Below are positions 1-11,300 of a stretch of DNA of 64,000 nt, one piece after another. The translations under genes and the position numbers were made by a program. The stretch covers positions 171,440 to 235,439 of the forward strand of contig NMRB01000496.1 in NCBI GenBank assembly GCA_002633025.1, written 5' to 3'. The stretch comes from Notospermus geniculatus (taxonomy: Eukaryota; Nemertea; Pilidiophora; Heteronemertea; Lineidae). The notes below the pieces were generated by a model. The model searched no databases and was not told where the DNA came from. It saw nothing but the letters and a program-made list of their open reading frames with translations. Position 1 is the first letter of the stretch, and the number at the start of each line of letters is the position of its first letter.

Positions 1-208
1 TAAAAAAGGACAAAGTCAAATCATGAAATCAAAGTCAGAAATAAATAAACTAAGGTACCGGTATGTATTGTAGGCCTAATCCGTATTCATTGTGATTGTT
101 AATTTCAGGCACAAATAACTGGCAGTGCAGGCTACGTCTACATCAGTCAGCATCATCATGAAGTGCCTAGGCCTAGGCCTACGGGTGTGTAGCAGAAACG
201 ATGCATAC

Positions 209-550
209 CGTGGAACACGAGAGCGCAGTGCGCACCGCCACGAACCAGTGGCAGAAAAGCCCGCACAAGATTTGCAGCAGACTGATGATCGCCAGGGCGA
301 TTAAACCAGCTTCGAAGTAGTTGGAAACGCCATAAGTTACTGTCCACATGTAAAACCATATTGAATACAATATCACAAATGGTCCAAAGTATCCGTGAAG
401 AACCAGAGGCCTGAAATTATGGTAAGAAATGCGACGAATTTCGTTGCTTTGCGAAATGCCGGTGGCCGCCATGTTGCAGTTCACAAAATGATCCCGCAGA
501 TTCAGATAACATTGGTCTGGTCTCTCTCCTCCAATAATTGCCACTTTCAT
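209..550 (-). CDS. ATP13A1: P5A-type ATPase ATP13A1, first coding exon only
   Basis: The minus-strand ATG at 550-548 opens a 114-codon exon that ends at a GT donor just after position 209 (ACG/GTATGC). The remaining exons lie off the left edge. The product has two hydrophobic segments around residues 50-70 and 78-100. The order RRISYHNFRPLVLHGYF, then FEAGLIALAIISLLQIL, then a GLFCHWFVAVRTALSC stretch follows the N-terminal membrane region of animal ATP13A1, where a PYRRLALLRRLTVLPF-like segment precedes an HWSV..H.ALTC motif. ATP13A1 is known as an ER P5A ATPase that extracts mis-inserted transmembrane helices. The phosphorylation DKTGT motif and other catalytic parts are outside the window, so the assignment rests on this N-terminal match. 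The gene is head to head with CHCHD5. Confidence 0.8.
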
Positions 551-1164
551 TCAAGAAATTATGTTATTTTCATACTGAACTGAGGTCACCGCAAAATGTT
601 CCAAAAATATTTTATTTCAGGTTTCATGTTTATTATCTTTAATTTATTGACCAATGAAAACGAATATTTGTGACCTAATTATTTTGTACACAAGTGCACG
701 TGGTGCATGAAGAGGGAGAGAAAGTCATTGAAATGTAATTTCATCATTCATGGAATTGTCCCCCTTTGCTTTTCAATGATTAGGCTTAGATTGTACCGAG
801 ACGAAATCTGTTGAACTTATCACACGATGAATTACCTCCCAGCTTCAAATGCTGAGGTCTCTGAGTATATTTCATGAGAAGCATGCTGCAGTTTGCAATC
901 TGTAGTGGGATGATGTACATGATGTACTATGGTGTAATATCTGTGGTTGTTCCCGGTTTTCCAGTGTTTCCCTTCAGTAGTGTGGCGGAAGAAACTGCAG
1001 TTTCACAGAAGTGGACACCTATATGGGGGAACGCTGAGTGACAGAAATAAATACTGTCATAAAACACTAGGGAATAGGCTGATGGTGAGCTCCCTGTGGG
1101 TGATAAACATTTATATTTGCAAAGAAATCTCATGTTTCTTTTTCCTTTTTCTAGGGATGTGACT
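551..1164. promoter_or_regulatory. Probable bidirectional promoter, ATP13A1 / CHCHD5
   Basis: About 614 bases separate the start codons of the divergent ATP13A1 (-) and CHCHD5 (+) genes. No convincing TATA box stands out. A pyrimidine tract ending in CTAG at 1136-1154 directly before the CHCHD5 start looks like a splice acceptor, so CHCHD5 probably has a 5' non-coding exon inside this interval. Promoter function is inferred from layout only. Confidence 0.45.
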
Positions 1165-1924
1165 ATGCAACTTGTTGCCAAGTTCTGTGGTGAAGACTTA
1201 CTGAAATATGCAGAGTGTGTGGAAAAGCATCCTCATTCCTGGCCGAGTACTTGTGATATGCTGAGGTTAGCTGTGGCAAAATGCTCTGATCAGAAGTAAG
1301 TTCAACATGAGTTCTCTCAAGTATCAAGTACTTATAAAACTCTAAGTCATGTTCATTTCATGTGGCTGGGAATTCAAATGAATGACAGGATATGACTATT
1401 GGCGATTTCTGATAAGTTTCAATATCAAAGATTGACTCTGGTTGTTACATGTATCTAAATGATTGTGACCTTTTCCACGTTCCATGGAATGTGATTTCAA
1501 ACTCATTGTTCCTTCCTTGTTACAGTCATACAATCAAGAGAGTGAAATTAGAATGCGTGAAAGAATTTGAAAAATACAACAACTGTATACGAGGGAATCC
1601 TACTTCTGTAGAAAGATGTATGCCATTACTAGATGAATTTTCCAAGTGTGCTGAACAAATTGTTGGCAATGAAGGTAGTGATTACAGTTTTCTTAAAATT
1701 TTCTGCTCTTTTGCATTACTATTTAAGTGAATTCTGGAATAGTCCTGAGTAATTCAAGATTGAAAGCACCTGTCTTGTTCAAACCAGAGTCCTGAAGTTC
1801 ATTCATGTTAGCAAAAATAGATGTCAGTCTTATTTTATATTTATTTTGTATCTCTTTTACTTCAAGTGTAAACATGTTATTTTTCTTTTTACTTCCAGGG
1901 CTCCAAAACACAGGTAAAACATGA
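1165..1924 (+). CDS. CHCHD5: CHCHD5, twin CX9C mitochondrial protein
   Basis: Coding exons are 1165-1295, 1526-1674 and 1899-1924 (TGA), giving 101 aa; human CHCHD5 has 110. All junctions are GT-AG and phases agree (2, then 1). Four perfect CX9C motifs are visible: FCGEDLLKYAEC and CDMLRLAVAKC in exon 1, then ECVKEFEKYNNC and CMPLLDEFSKC in exon 2. Together they form two CHCH domains, the CHCHD5 arrangement. Such proteins are imported into the mitochondrial intermembrane space by the MIA40 disulfide relay; the precise role of CHCHD5 is not settled. I chose the ATG at 1165 because it aligns with the human start (MQ...A.(Y/F)CG). A short upstream ATG-TGA at 1157 is out of frame. The last exon adds only a short tail (LQNTGKT). 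Confidence 0.9.
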
Positions 1925-3012
1925 TAATGAACATGATTGCATCATAAGAGAGACTTAGAAAATGCGATGTAGTCGGATTCTAAATTGGATTTAGTTGTTG
2001 GAAATTTGAAGGAGGAAGAATTGGGATAAAGGCCAAGGGTTGCTGATTTCAAATGACAGAAGGCATTCAGTGACGCCATCGTAGTTGGTCATTCTCGCTC
2101 GCCTATGTCATTCAGGGAGTGTCACAGAGACCTTGGAATCACCTGATAACAGCAGGATGTTATGGAGGAGGGTGTAGAAGTGTCCGTCCATGTCAAAGAC
2201 ATTCTAGTGACTTGTGGGAGATTGTCTTAATCACGAAGCCTTACTCATTTGATCACGGTTTTATTCCTTATCACTTTGTGATGGCTCTTAAATCACCTTG
2301 ATTATCATGTCCTTTTAATCAACGGTCAAAACAAGATTAAGTGGATAACGTAGGTTACCATGGAAACTATGGTAATTTGGTCATTGCAATTTCTGTAATT
2401 ACTCTGGACTTGCCTGATCAAAGAGTCTTATCTTTTGGATAGGCACTTGTATGGATTAATCTTCGAGATAATTTTGCCACATCACTTGTTAGGCTTCACA
2501 ACACACCTCCCATTTCCTGAGCTTATGATCACAACGCTTTTATCTTCCTTTTCATCTTGTCCTTGATGTGAGTGCCACCTATGTGTTCATACGTAAACTA
2601 ACAGAATTTATGTCTTCATTTCAAATTTTTCATTGTGGCTAGCCCCTTCAGTACTATCAGGTGCACTCCTGCACATAAAGTAAGCAGGATTGTAAAACTG
2701 CTGCATGGTGTTTCGGAGCGAAAAACTGGTCCTGAGAATATCATTACCTTTTTGAACCCTTCAAGTGCAATGACGGAGGTAGTGCGCACCAACAGGTCCT
2801 GATCCCCTGGATGCAATAACCTGAGATCAAGCAATCAATGGAAAATATAGATGTATCCCGAGTTTTGACAATGATAACAAATATGAGACCCTTTGCACTT
2901 TGGGGAGTCAGAGAAACTGAAAGCCTCTGGTCACAACAACATGGTTCCTTTAGCAACAAGACTGACTTGAAACGAAGATGAACTCAATATATGATGAATT
3001 TAAAAACAGTAA
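1925..3012. other. Convergent intergenic / 3' UTR region, nothing recognised
   Basis: This lies between the CHCHD5 stop and the ODR4 poly(A) signal. The short ORFs here (for example 2616-2959 on the minus strand) lack homology that I recognise and show no coherent exon structure. No clear CHCHD5 poly(A) signal (AATAAA) is seen within 300 bases of its stop. Confidence 0.5.
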
Positions 3013-3018
3013 TTTATT
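3013..3018 (-). terminator. Candidate poly(A) signal of ODR4
   Basis: TTTATT on the plus strand reads AATAAA on the minus strand, 262 bases past the ODR4 stop codon. It is the first canonical hexamer that I see downstream. Confidence 0.5.
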
Positions 3019-3279
3019 CAATTCAATAAAAGATGAATGAACAGATCAACAAGTGTCCACTTATTCCTTTAATACTTTAACAATTTTATGTCAGACTGAC
3101 AACCATCAACAACATTCCCCATTTTTCAGTGCCATTTTTTGACTTTCGACCATCTTGAAATACCAAGGCCTACGGTCACTTTGCCTTTGGACACAGATAT
3201 ACATTGTACATTGTATTTTCGTCTGCAGGCATAGTGATATGAATTAACCCTTGATGTTTCAAGATGCACTTGACTAACT

Positions 3280-6200
3280 TTAGTCCCAATATTCAATGTC
3301 TTCTAGGTACAGGTATGAAAACGCCACTGCTAATGCACTCACTGCCCCTGTAACCACAGCTCCTGAAATAGAAGATCTGGATTTTTATAGACATTTCCAT
3401 ATGTAATTCAACAGATTAAGAGAAAACTGGGACACTTATTCCTTGTGAGAGGCTCAGACGATGACAGAAAGACAAAATCACTGGGCCTCTTGTTTTAGAG
3501 TTGTTGATTTCAACAAGGGTTGACATGACTCTTAATTCTTTCCAACTTACCAACAACTGCCTTTCCTGATAATCCTGAACGCTTTTTCTTCGAGTTCATT
3601 TTATCTTCTTTTACCTCAGCAGCATCTATATCTTCAGGGCCTAAGTAAGAAAAATAATCATCATAGCTATGCCTGATAAAAAAGATAAATTGACCAATAT
3701 ATCGTGGCCACCAATAGACATGCTTTCGAAAGCCTCGAAACTGAAAACATTATGACAAAATGTCCAGCCGTGAGACTCAATGGTCTAAAACCTAAATCTA
3801 CCATGCAGCTGATTAGAGATACTCACTTGCCATATTTTCCATGTCAAATATGAGATCTTCTTCTTCAACTGTCATTCCTAATACCTCTTTGAACCGATCT
3901 ATAACATCCGCAGACTGCTCATCACCAAATGCGTAGTCACAGAGTGTTATTTTCTTGTTCAAAATATTGGCGAAGACTCGTCGAGGGGTCTGGAGCTGGC
4001 TACCAACAGCATCCCCTTGAAATGGGGAAAAAATGTTTATTCTTACCATTGAACCACATATAGAAAAGAAAGGAAGCCAGTTCAAAATATTTACATGTAA
4101 TATTGTTAACGCTCAGTCAAGTCAAATTTTCTATGCCGGCAAGTGTGTTTTCAAAACTTTCCCTGCTTGACACTATTATTCTGTAGTCCATTTGGATTTT
4201 TTACTTGCCAACTGCAAGCCAAGCTTCTGAGGCAGATGTCTGAAATACATGTTGCTCATCTTACCTTCACCCGTGCCTTGTATGTCTTCACACATCAGTG
4301 AACACCTGGCTTGTAAACTTCGTAAAAGATCACACTTTAAAGCCTGAAAACATCACAGGTCATTGTTAAAATGACTGAAAGTGAAATGACTTGAGTTCAC
4401 CACCAATCTCCTTTGCTTCAATCTATGAATGCCTAACCAATACAAGAAAAACGAGCAGAAATCCTGAGGATGTAAACACAAAAATTGACAATACAGAACT
4501 CTAACTATACCTGCAGTCCCTCCTTGACTGTCGCCTTCCCGTGGACGAATGCCTCTCCATGTATGGTACCTTGGATGGTCAGCTTTGTGTCGATCTCCTC
4601 TACTTTACCAAGTTCGTCCTCATCCTCTTCACCATCTTCTGCTGGCTAAAATGTGCAAAAATGACGAGATACAGATACCGGTACACAGTAGTCAAGATTC
4701 TATACTTTTTACTTTTTACTTTCCGAGTCAATATTACCTGAAAAGCCAATAATGACAACTCCATATCTTCCTTTATACTCACAGGCTGCAAGAACAATTC
4801 TACAGAGAATTTCTGCTGTCCTTCTTGATTGTAACCTTTCCCTGACCGTGTCTTCTTGCCTCCTAGTTGGATCACTTGGAGTGCTTCATTGCCATCTCGG
4901 ACATTACCAGCAAATGTACCCATACTGTTCCAAACCAGTTTCCGTATACTCTTGAGGCTGCTCTGAAGATATCAAATCAGAGATGAGAATTTCCAGGAGC
5001 CTCACAGGGCTTGGAGTGATTACATGTAGTCTACATGTAGTCCTCATAAGAGTTGACTGGAGGTTTATACCACTTATATTGAAAAGTCGGCAATAGGTAT
5101 ACCTGTATTTTCTTATTGATGTCCACTTCACGCCCCGACTTTGGTACATGGATGGGAAAATCAAGGGCTAGTTTTGTCCGCAGCACTATCCACTTGTCTA
5201 CAACTGACTGGAATTTCCACTCAGCTGGCCTAAGTACGCTCTGAAAAAAGATGATGTCCAGTGAGAATATCATTTTCCAATCCTATTTTGCTATCAGAAA
5301 TTTTGAAAAGCCTACCCCCATTTTATTAAATGACAAATAACACAGTTGACCAAAGATTATCAGGGCTCTCTCAACCAACACGTTGACTCTGCAGCAACTC
5401 AATCTGTTGATTCGGAAAGTGTTTAAACAGAATGAAATTGTAATTCATATCTCATACCTGGTTGTCACCAACATCAATAGATCTGCAAGTCAATCTGCAG
5501 AAAAGTTAAGGAGCTAAATCTGATTGAAGAGAAAAGAGAAAGACGACTGTCCGATAATTACTGGTACATAATCAAATTGAAATATCACGGAGTGATGTGT
5601 GACCTTCATCTCATGACGTCGTCAGCCAAGAAGATCGGTCAAATCTCTCTTACAGCAGTAGTTTAGACTGGCATTTTGAAAAGGATACTTTCTGGAAAGT
5701 GTACAGATCTGTAAAAGTATTCTGTCAGTGACTGCATCATCTGGTTTAGGTGCCAGTGGACTTTTACTCAAACTTCTGTGTACAGCAAAGATCAGCTGGA
5801 AGTGGAAATAAAAAGTTGATGTTTCATCAAATGGGAAAGATAAAGCAACCCTAATGGGAATACATGTGTACTCATGAATTCTGACAATCCTTTTGAATAT
5901 AAACTTTCCCAAAAGATACCTGTCTCAACTTTGAAGCATGTTTCTCCATTTCCTTCGTAGGAGCAGCAGCATAGAATCCGATGATATCATAACCTCCTGG
6001 CAGCATACGAACAACCTGTAAAATAAGATACAGATATTACGGCAAATGGATTGACAAAATACTTGTTGGTTTTCAGTTTTGAGGCTGAAGGAGAAAAACA
6101 TTTTAAAACCCTTTAAATATTGGGCAGGGTGATCGGTTGTATTGCCAAAGAAAACCCTTCCATTTTCATGATTTTACAACATGGGTGATGAGAAACTATA

Positions 6201-7001
6201 TCTTGATTTTGACATTGTTTCCAAATCTCTTTGCATATGATACTTCTCTGACACAGTGCTACGACCAAATTAATTACCTGTTTTGCATGATATCCAACCC
6301 AAGACTCACTAACACTGTCCAGTGACAAGGCATCATTTTCTTTACTTTTTGACTTTGTCTTCACATCATCTGTTTCTTCTTCTTTCTCTGGCTCTGGTTC
6401 ATTTTCAACGGGCGTCGGAACAAGGAGGACAGCATAATCTTTCTGTGACGTCAACTGGAAATGTAAAAGAAGGATTCAGGGTTCACGCATCGGTAGGCCT
6501 ACCCACGTATCCAATCAATCTCAATCTATGCACAGGCCCTTTGAGCATGTTGACCCACCCCCCACCACGCAAAAAATAGTCAGAAAGGTAAAGACAAAAG
6601 AGGGTTTGGTCATGGAATTAACGAAGAAGACTGACGTCGTCGTGACGTCTGTGTTGTGTGACGTTGTTCCCAACCCAATCATTTGCAACGATCAATGTCA
6701 ATGATCTATATCTGGCCTACTACCTCTTGTAGGCCTACTAATAAACGGCCTTCCCCTCTATAGAGGCCATGTTTAGGCCCTACACATGTACAGAGTACAC
6801 ACATTATTGACACACTACTGCACTACATATGACATACATGCTTCTGCATGTGATGTGCATGCATGCACTGTGCACTGTCACTGCTTGAACAATATGGTTT
6901 CTGACCTGCCCAACAATCAGGCCTGTTTGAACATTTTTCTGGCTATAGATGTCATTAATGAACGCTTGATTGGTTTCTTCACATAAGATCGTTCTCCCCA
7001 T
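3280..7001 (-). CDS. ODR4: ODR4 homologue, ER factor for GPCR trafficking
   Basis: Twelve coding exons on the minus strand: 7001-6906, 6454-6278, 6015-5920, 5795-5689, 5494-5458, 5240-5103, 4962-4783, 4645-4511, 4343-4265, 4015-3827, 3640-3551, 3362-3280 (TAA). They total 1407 nt, 468 aa; human ODR4 is 454 aa. Every junction is GT-AG and in phase. Matches to the human protein run the full length: MGRTI..EE start, GLIVGQ..SQKDYAV, RMLPGGYDIIGFY, LIFAVHRSL, RPAEWKFQS, ITLCDYAFGDEQS. The protein ends in one hydrophobic helix (AVVTGAVSALAVAFSYLYL) and a 7-residue tail, the C-terminal anchor typical of the family. ODR-4 was described in C. elegans as needed to deliver odorant receptors to cilia, and with UFSP2 it acts at the ER. 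Divergent from LRSAM1, convergent with CHCHD5. Confidence 0.95.
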
Positions 7002-8364
7002 ATTATTCTACTTCGAGATTCAAGTAACTATAATGGTGAAAATTTGACATATTTCATAGAAAACACAGAAGTTCAGAAATTGCAACGTCTGCTTTAGCCT
7101 CGTTTTGAGCTCAATCGGGACTTCCCCGGAAATGTCACGTGTCGTAGCAGACGATAAAAATTTGAGGCTGAAAAAGCTGAAAAGTGAGAGGATATTTTAT
7201 GATTGAATGATACTAGGCCTACGGTGATTTTTCTCATTTTCCAATATCAGGTTATTACATTGAATGAACTGTCTAGTGATGAGGCTGCCGTACTCTGTGA
7301 ATTTCTCACTCGAATTTTTAAAGTTTAATTTAGGTCAAAGGGTTGCGGGATGACGTCATTAGGAATAATGTGGCTAAAAATAGCAACAAATATGGCTGAT
7401 GGGTTCTTCGACATCAGTAAACGCAGGTACCGCCTCTGCAAATCGTAATTTTCAACCTTTCATAGTTTCCCGATTTCTATTCGAATTACACCTTATAGAA
7501 GCCTTTGAGCCAAAGTACCGTTCTGTTGCATGAATTTATCAATTACCGCTCGGTTTGCTACAGCTGCAGTGATTTTATGTGGGATCACATTCACTTGTCA
7601 AAAAATACACAGACACACTCCACTGACACTGCATGCATGCATGCACAGGCTCCATAACATATGCACTGGATGGATGGACCAATGGAAGCTGATCAACACT
7701 GTTCAGAGACATGTCATGATGATGTTACTTTGTCAAACTATTGCCATTATTTGTGTTTGCATTCAAATTAATCATTCTCTGTGTGTCCAACCATCCATAT
7801 CCCTAGCCTAGGCCCTACCGGTAGGTAGGCCTACTCGGATTTGGAAATGGAATCATCATTCATGATCTCAGACTCAATTAATCTGTGAGGACTGTCATTG
7901 GGAACGAGTTTAGAATCCCCGATCAGTGCCCCAAAAAAGGTCATCGATTGACGGAATAAGCCGCATTGTACAATAGGATTTCCATTGTGTGCCACGGAGT
8001 AACGTCATTTCCGATCGGGGATTCTGAACTTTAGCCCTGTCATTGTGCTTTAAGTTTAGGCTATCTCTATAGGCAGCACATCATCCACTATGACACCTAC
8101 CGTATGGTATCTGTAGTTTTACACAAGATGCAATTGAGTTAAAGTCTAGATAGATGATGGAGATCAAGTGCTGTGGCTGTTCAAAATGACAATTAATATA
8201 ATTGATTTACCGGTAGGCCTAAATCTTTACTCATGCATGTCATAATTCGCAAACACATTCTCATTTCACAAAGAAGGTAAAAGAACTGTGTCCAATTTGC
8301 AGGTTGTAAAGGAACTGCCCCAGTGTCTGTTGCAAATTCCAAACCCGAAGAAGTATCCAGCATC
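7002..8364. promoter_or_regulatory. Probable bidirectional promoter and 5' UTRs, ODR4 / LRSAM1
   Basis: The divergent start codons are 1.36 kb apart. The AG at 8359-8360, shortly before the LRSAM1 ATG, follows a weak pyrimidine tract and may be an acceptor for a 5' non-coding exon. CAG/GTACC near 7428 could be the matching donor. The interval also contains an inverted-repeat element at 7912-8025. No core promoter motif is convincing by eye. Confidence 0.4.
7912..8025. repeat. Short inverted-repeat element
   Basis: AGAATCCCCGATC at 7912-7924 is repeated in inverse orientation as GATCGGGGATTCT at 8013-8025, giving a 114-bp MITE-like unit. No coding content. It sits within the ODR4/LRSAM1 promoter interval. 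Confidence 0.6.
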
Positions 8365-11300
8365 ATGCCACTACTCAAGAGGAAACAGAGTGCTCAAGCA
8401 AAGAAAAAATTTGAGCATCAAATGTACCTTGTAAGTTACATGTATGATTAAGCTCCATGATTGTGCTAAAGACCTGAGGATGGCTCTCAATCAACAATTT
8501 GCCATTCTTGATTTCCTTATGACTTCTGCTTCTGCTGAGACCAATGACACAAACAATTCTAATTTCAGGCTCGTGAATCACCAGATGCAAACTTCGATTT
8601 GTCAGAATGTGAAATTAGCGATGTGAGTATACAATTACAATCTGTGTGTACAAAAATTGAATTGTCTGAGGTGTGTGATGTGTTCATTTCACTAACTTAC
8701 TTGTATAATTCATTTGATGTTGTACTGCATATGATGGTGAGACTCTTGTCTTCATCCATTCATGAATATCACAGTATGGTTTCACTGGCAAAAGTTTCCT
8801 TCATTAACCTACCATAACCTTAGACCTGGCTCTTCCTTAGGTCCCTTCGGGCGTGTTCTCACTATGCAGAGTGCTACAGAAAGAGGCCTTACTGTTGAAC
8901 AACAACTGGTTGTCTTCACTGAAAGGAGGTGGCAATATGAAAGATCTTTCCACCATAAGGGTAAGTTCTTCATTGCAGATACTCTAAACAAAACAAATAA
9001 TCTGTATCATCTAAAAATATCAAAGACATTTCTGATAAAATCTTTTGTATTTTTCCAGATCGTAGATATCCATGACAACGAAGTAACAAGCCTTCCTGAT
9101 GACATTGATCAACTGGTCAATCTCCAAGTACTGAATGTGGAAGGAAATAGGTTGAAAAATCTGCCCGACAAAATGGGTGGTCTCGTGTCTCTACAGACAC
9201 TCAATGCCAGAAGTAGGTAGTCAGAACCTGTGAGTTGTATGCAAATTTTCAGAATAGTAAATGCTGATATGACATCAGGAATGTATAAGCCTAGTCTCAT
9301 TGATTTACCGTAGTAATGAAATATGATATTTAAAATTAGACATGAGAATTTTCAGGTAATTCCCTGAATTCAAGAATCTTTTGAAAAAGTGAAGTTTGAA
9401 AAGTGACTGTAATTATTTGATTTTCAAAAATGATTACTCCTCTTAAATAAAATGCTCTTTTACTAGTCTGCATCCTTCTGTCTCCCTTTTCAGGAAATAA
9501 AATAAAGGATCTGCCATCATCGATGGGCGGCATGAGAAGCCTAAGGACTCTGGATATCTCTGATAACCTGGTCACAAGACTTCCTAATAATCTCTGTCAA
9601 GTCAAAACCCTTGAGAGTCTAACACTGTCATACGACTCGATGACTTACCCCAACAGAGGTAAGCTATTGCAGTTGTGTATCGGTCCATTATCCTTGTGTA
9701 CTTAACACTACCTTGTTTCAGACAGTTTCCACAGTTTTTAAATAAGTTTCCACAGTTTTCAGTAATACAGGTTCAACCTGAATGCACAGGAACCTGACAC
9801 AAGACAGTATGGTTCAGTTAGGGTTTTAACTCTCATTAGGGTTAGGGTAACCCTACAACCTGAATGCACAGGGACCTGACACAAGAGAGTATGGTTGGGT
9901 TAGGGTTTTAACTCTCATTAGGGTTACCCTAACCCTAATGAGAGGAAAATCCCATTGATCATCCACGTTTCTGCTCACAATTGCCTCAATCTTATCCCCA
10001 GATATCTGTAAACAAGGTACGGAAGCAATGATGAGATTCCTGTGTGTGGAATCGGGCATTAATTACACGCCGCCATCTAAAGTTTTACTCAACGTATTAG
10101 AACCTCCAACTGTGATGAAGCCTAGTATAAGCAATCACTCGCTTCGGGCAGTTGAACAGGAGAACAGTGTGCTGCAGGAGTCGTTGATGTTACATGAGCA
10201 ACTACAGGTGAGGACAGTGTTGAAATTATCGGAAAATGGTTCATATGAAAGAGAGATGTTGGAAATTAGAAAAGGTTAATTTTTTATGGGGAAATAATGA
10301 AATGAGAAAATTTTGACAATTTTTGATGAGATACAAGATAGAAAGTGTTGAAACTCCTTGAAGACTTTCAGGATGTGGTCTTTATTATCGTAGATGGAAT
10401 TTGGAAAGCTCTTTCATATCTGTTGTTAGGCCAAGAAGAGGAAGGAAATGATTGCGCTAGAAAAACAGATGGAAGAAGACCAGCGACAACAGGCAGAACT
10501 TTCTGCTGCGTCCTCCCAGAAAAAGATGCAATTGATCAACGACATTGCTCGGGTATGTAGCACCCTGAAATGACATTTTTAAGGACTGTGAAGAAAATTT
10601 TGAAGGAAATATGGGCCCCTAAATGATCTGGTTCTATGGAAATCCAGGCCCGAGTCTGCACAATCCCCAAATTTTCACTCTCCCAATGGATTCTACAAGA
10701 GGACAAAAGGTTTATTGAAAAATCGACATATCTGTAAATTTGACATTAAAAAATTAGGGTTTACAGTAATCAGATTACTTTTTCCTTTTCTGCAGGATCA
10801 GGATCAGTTGGATAATGAAATCAACCTGTTAACATCAAGGAAATATGCCGAACACAAACAGATGGTTGCTAATTTATCAGATGGTATGTATATTCACAGA
10901 GTTGAGTGAAGAGCCAGCTCAGAAATAGCACTAGGTCTGTCTGACAGGTGCGGATTGAAGGGGTCCAGGGATCTGGACACCCTGCTTTTGGCAAACAATG
11001 CTACTACAGCTATTTCGTCGGGATTGACCAGAAATTGTATCACTGAGCATTCAGATTGTAAAATTTTCTGTGACCGCCGTCTTCAGACCCCAAGTGACGA
11101 AGATAAACAAGTCCAAAAGGTTATACAGTGGAACCTCTCTATTAAGAAACCTCTGGGACTGACAAGTACTGTCCTTAATTGAGAGGTGTCCTGGGACTGA
11201 ACTTGGATGTCCTGATTAGAGAGGTATCCTCCTGGCAGAGGTGTCCGTTAAGGGAGGTTCTTCTGTATAAGTATTTTGTTTTCCTTTCAAACTGTGTAGT

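Noticed and set aside
8762-9220. 152-codon frame across LRSAM1
   Set aside because: It reads exon 8841-8960 in the wrong frame and then crosses an intron; the correct frame matches LRSAM1 (SLCRVLQKEALLLNNNWLSS).
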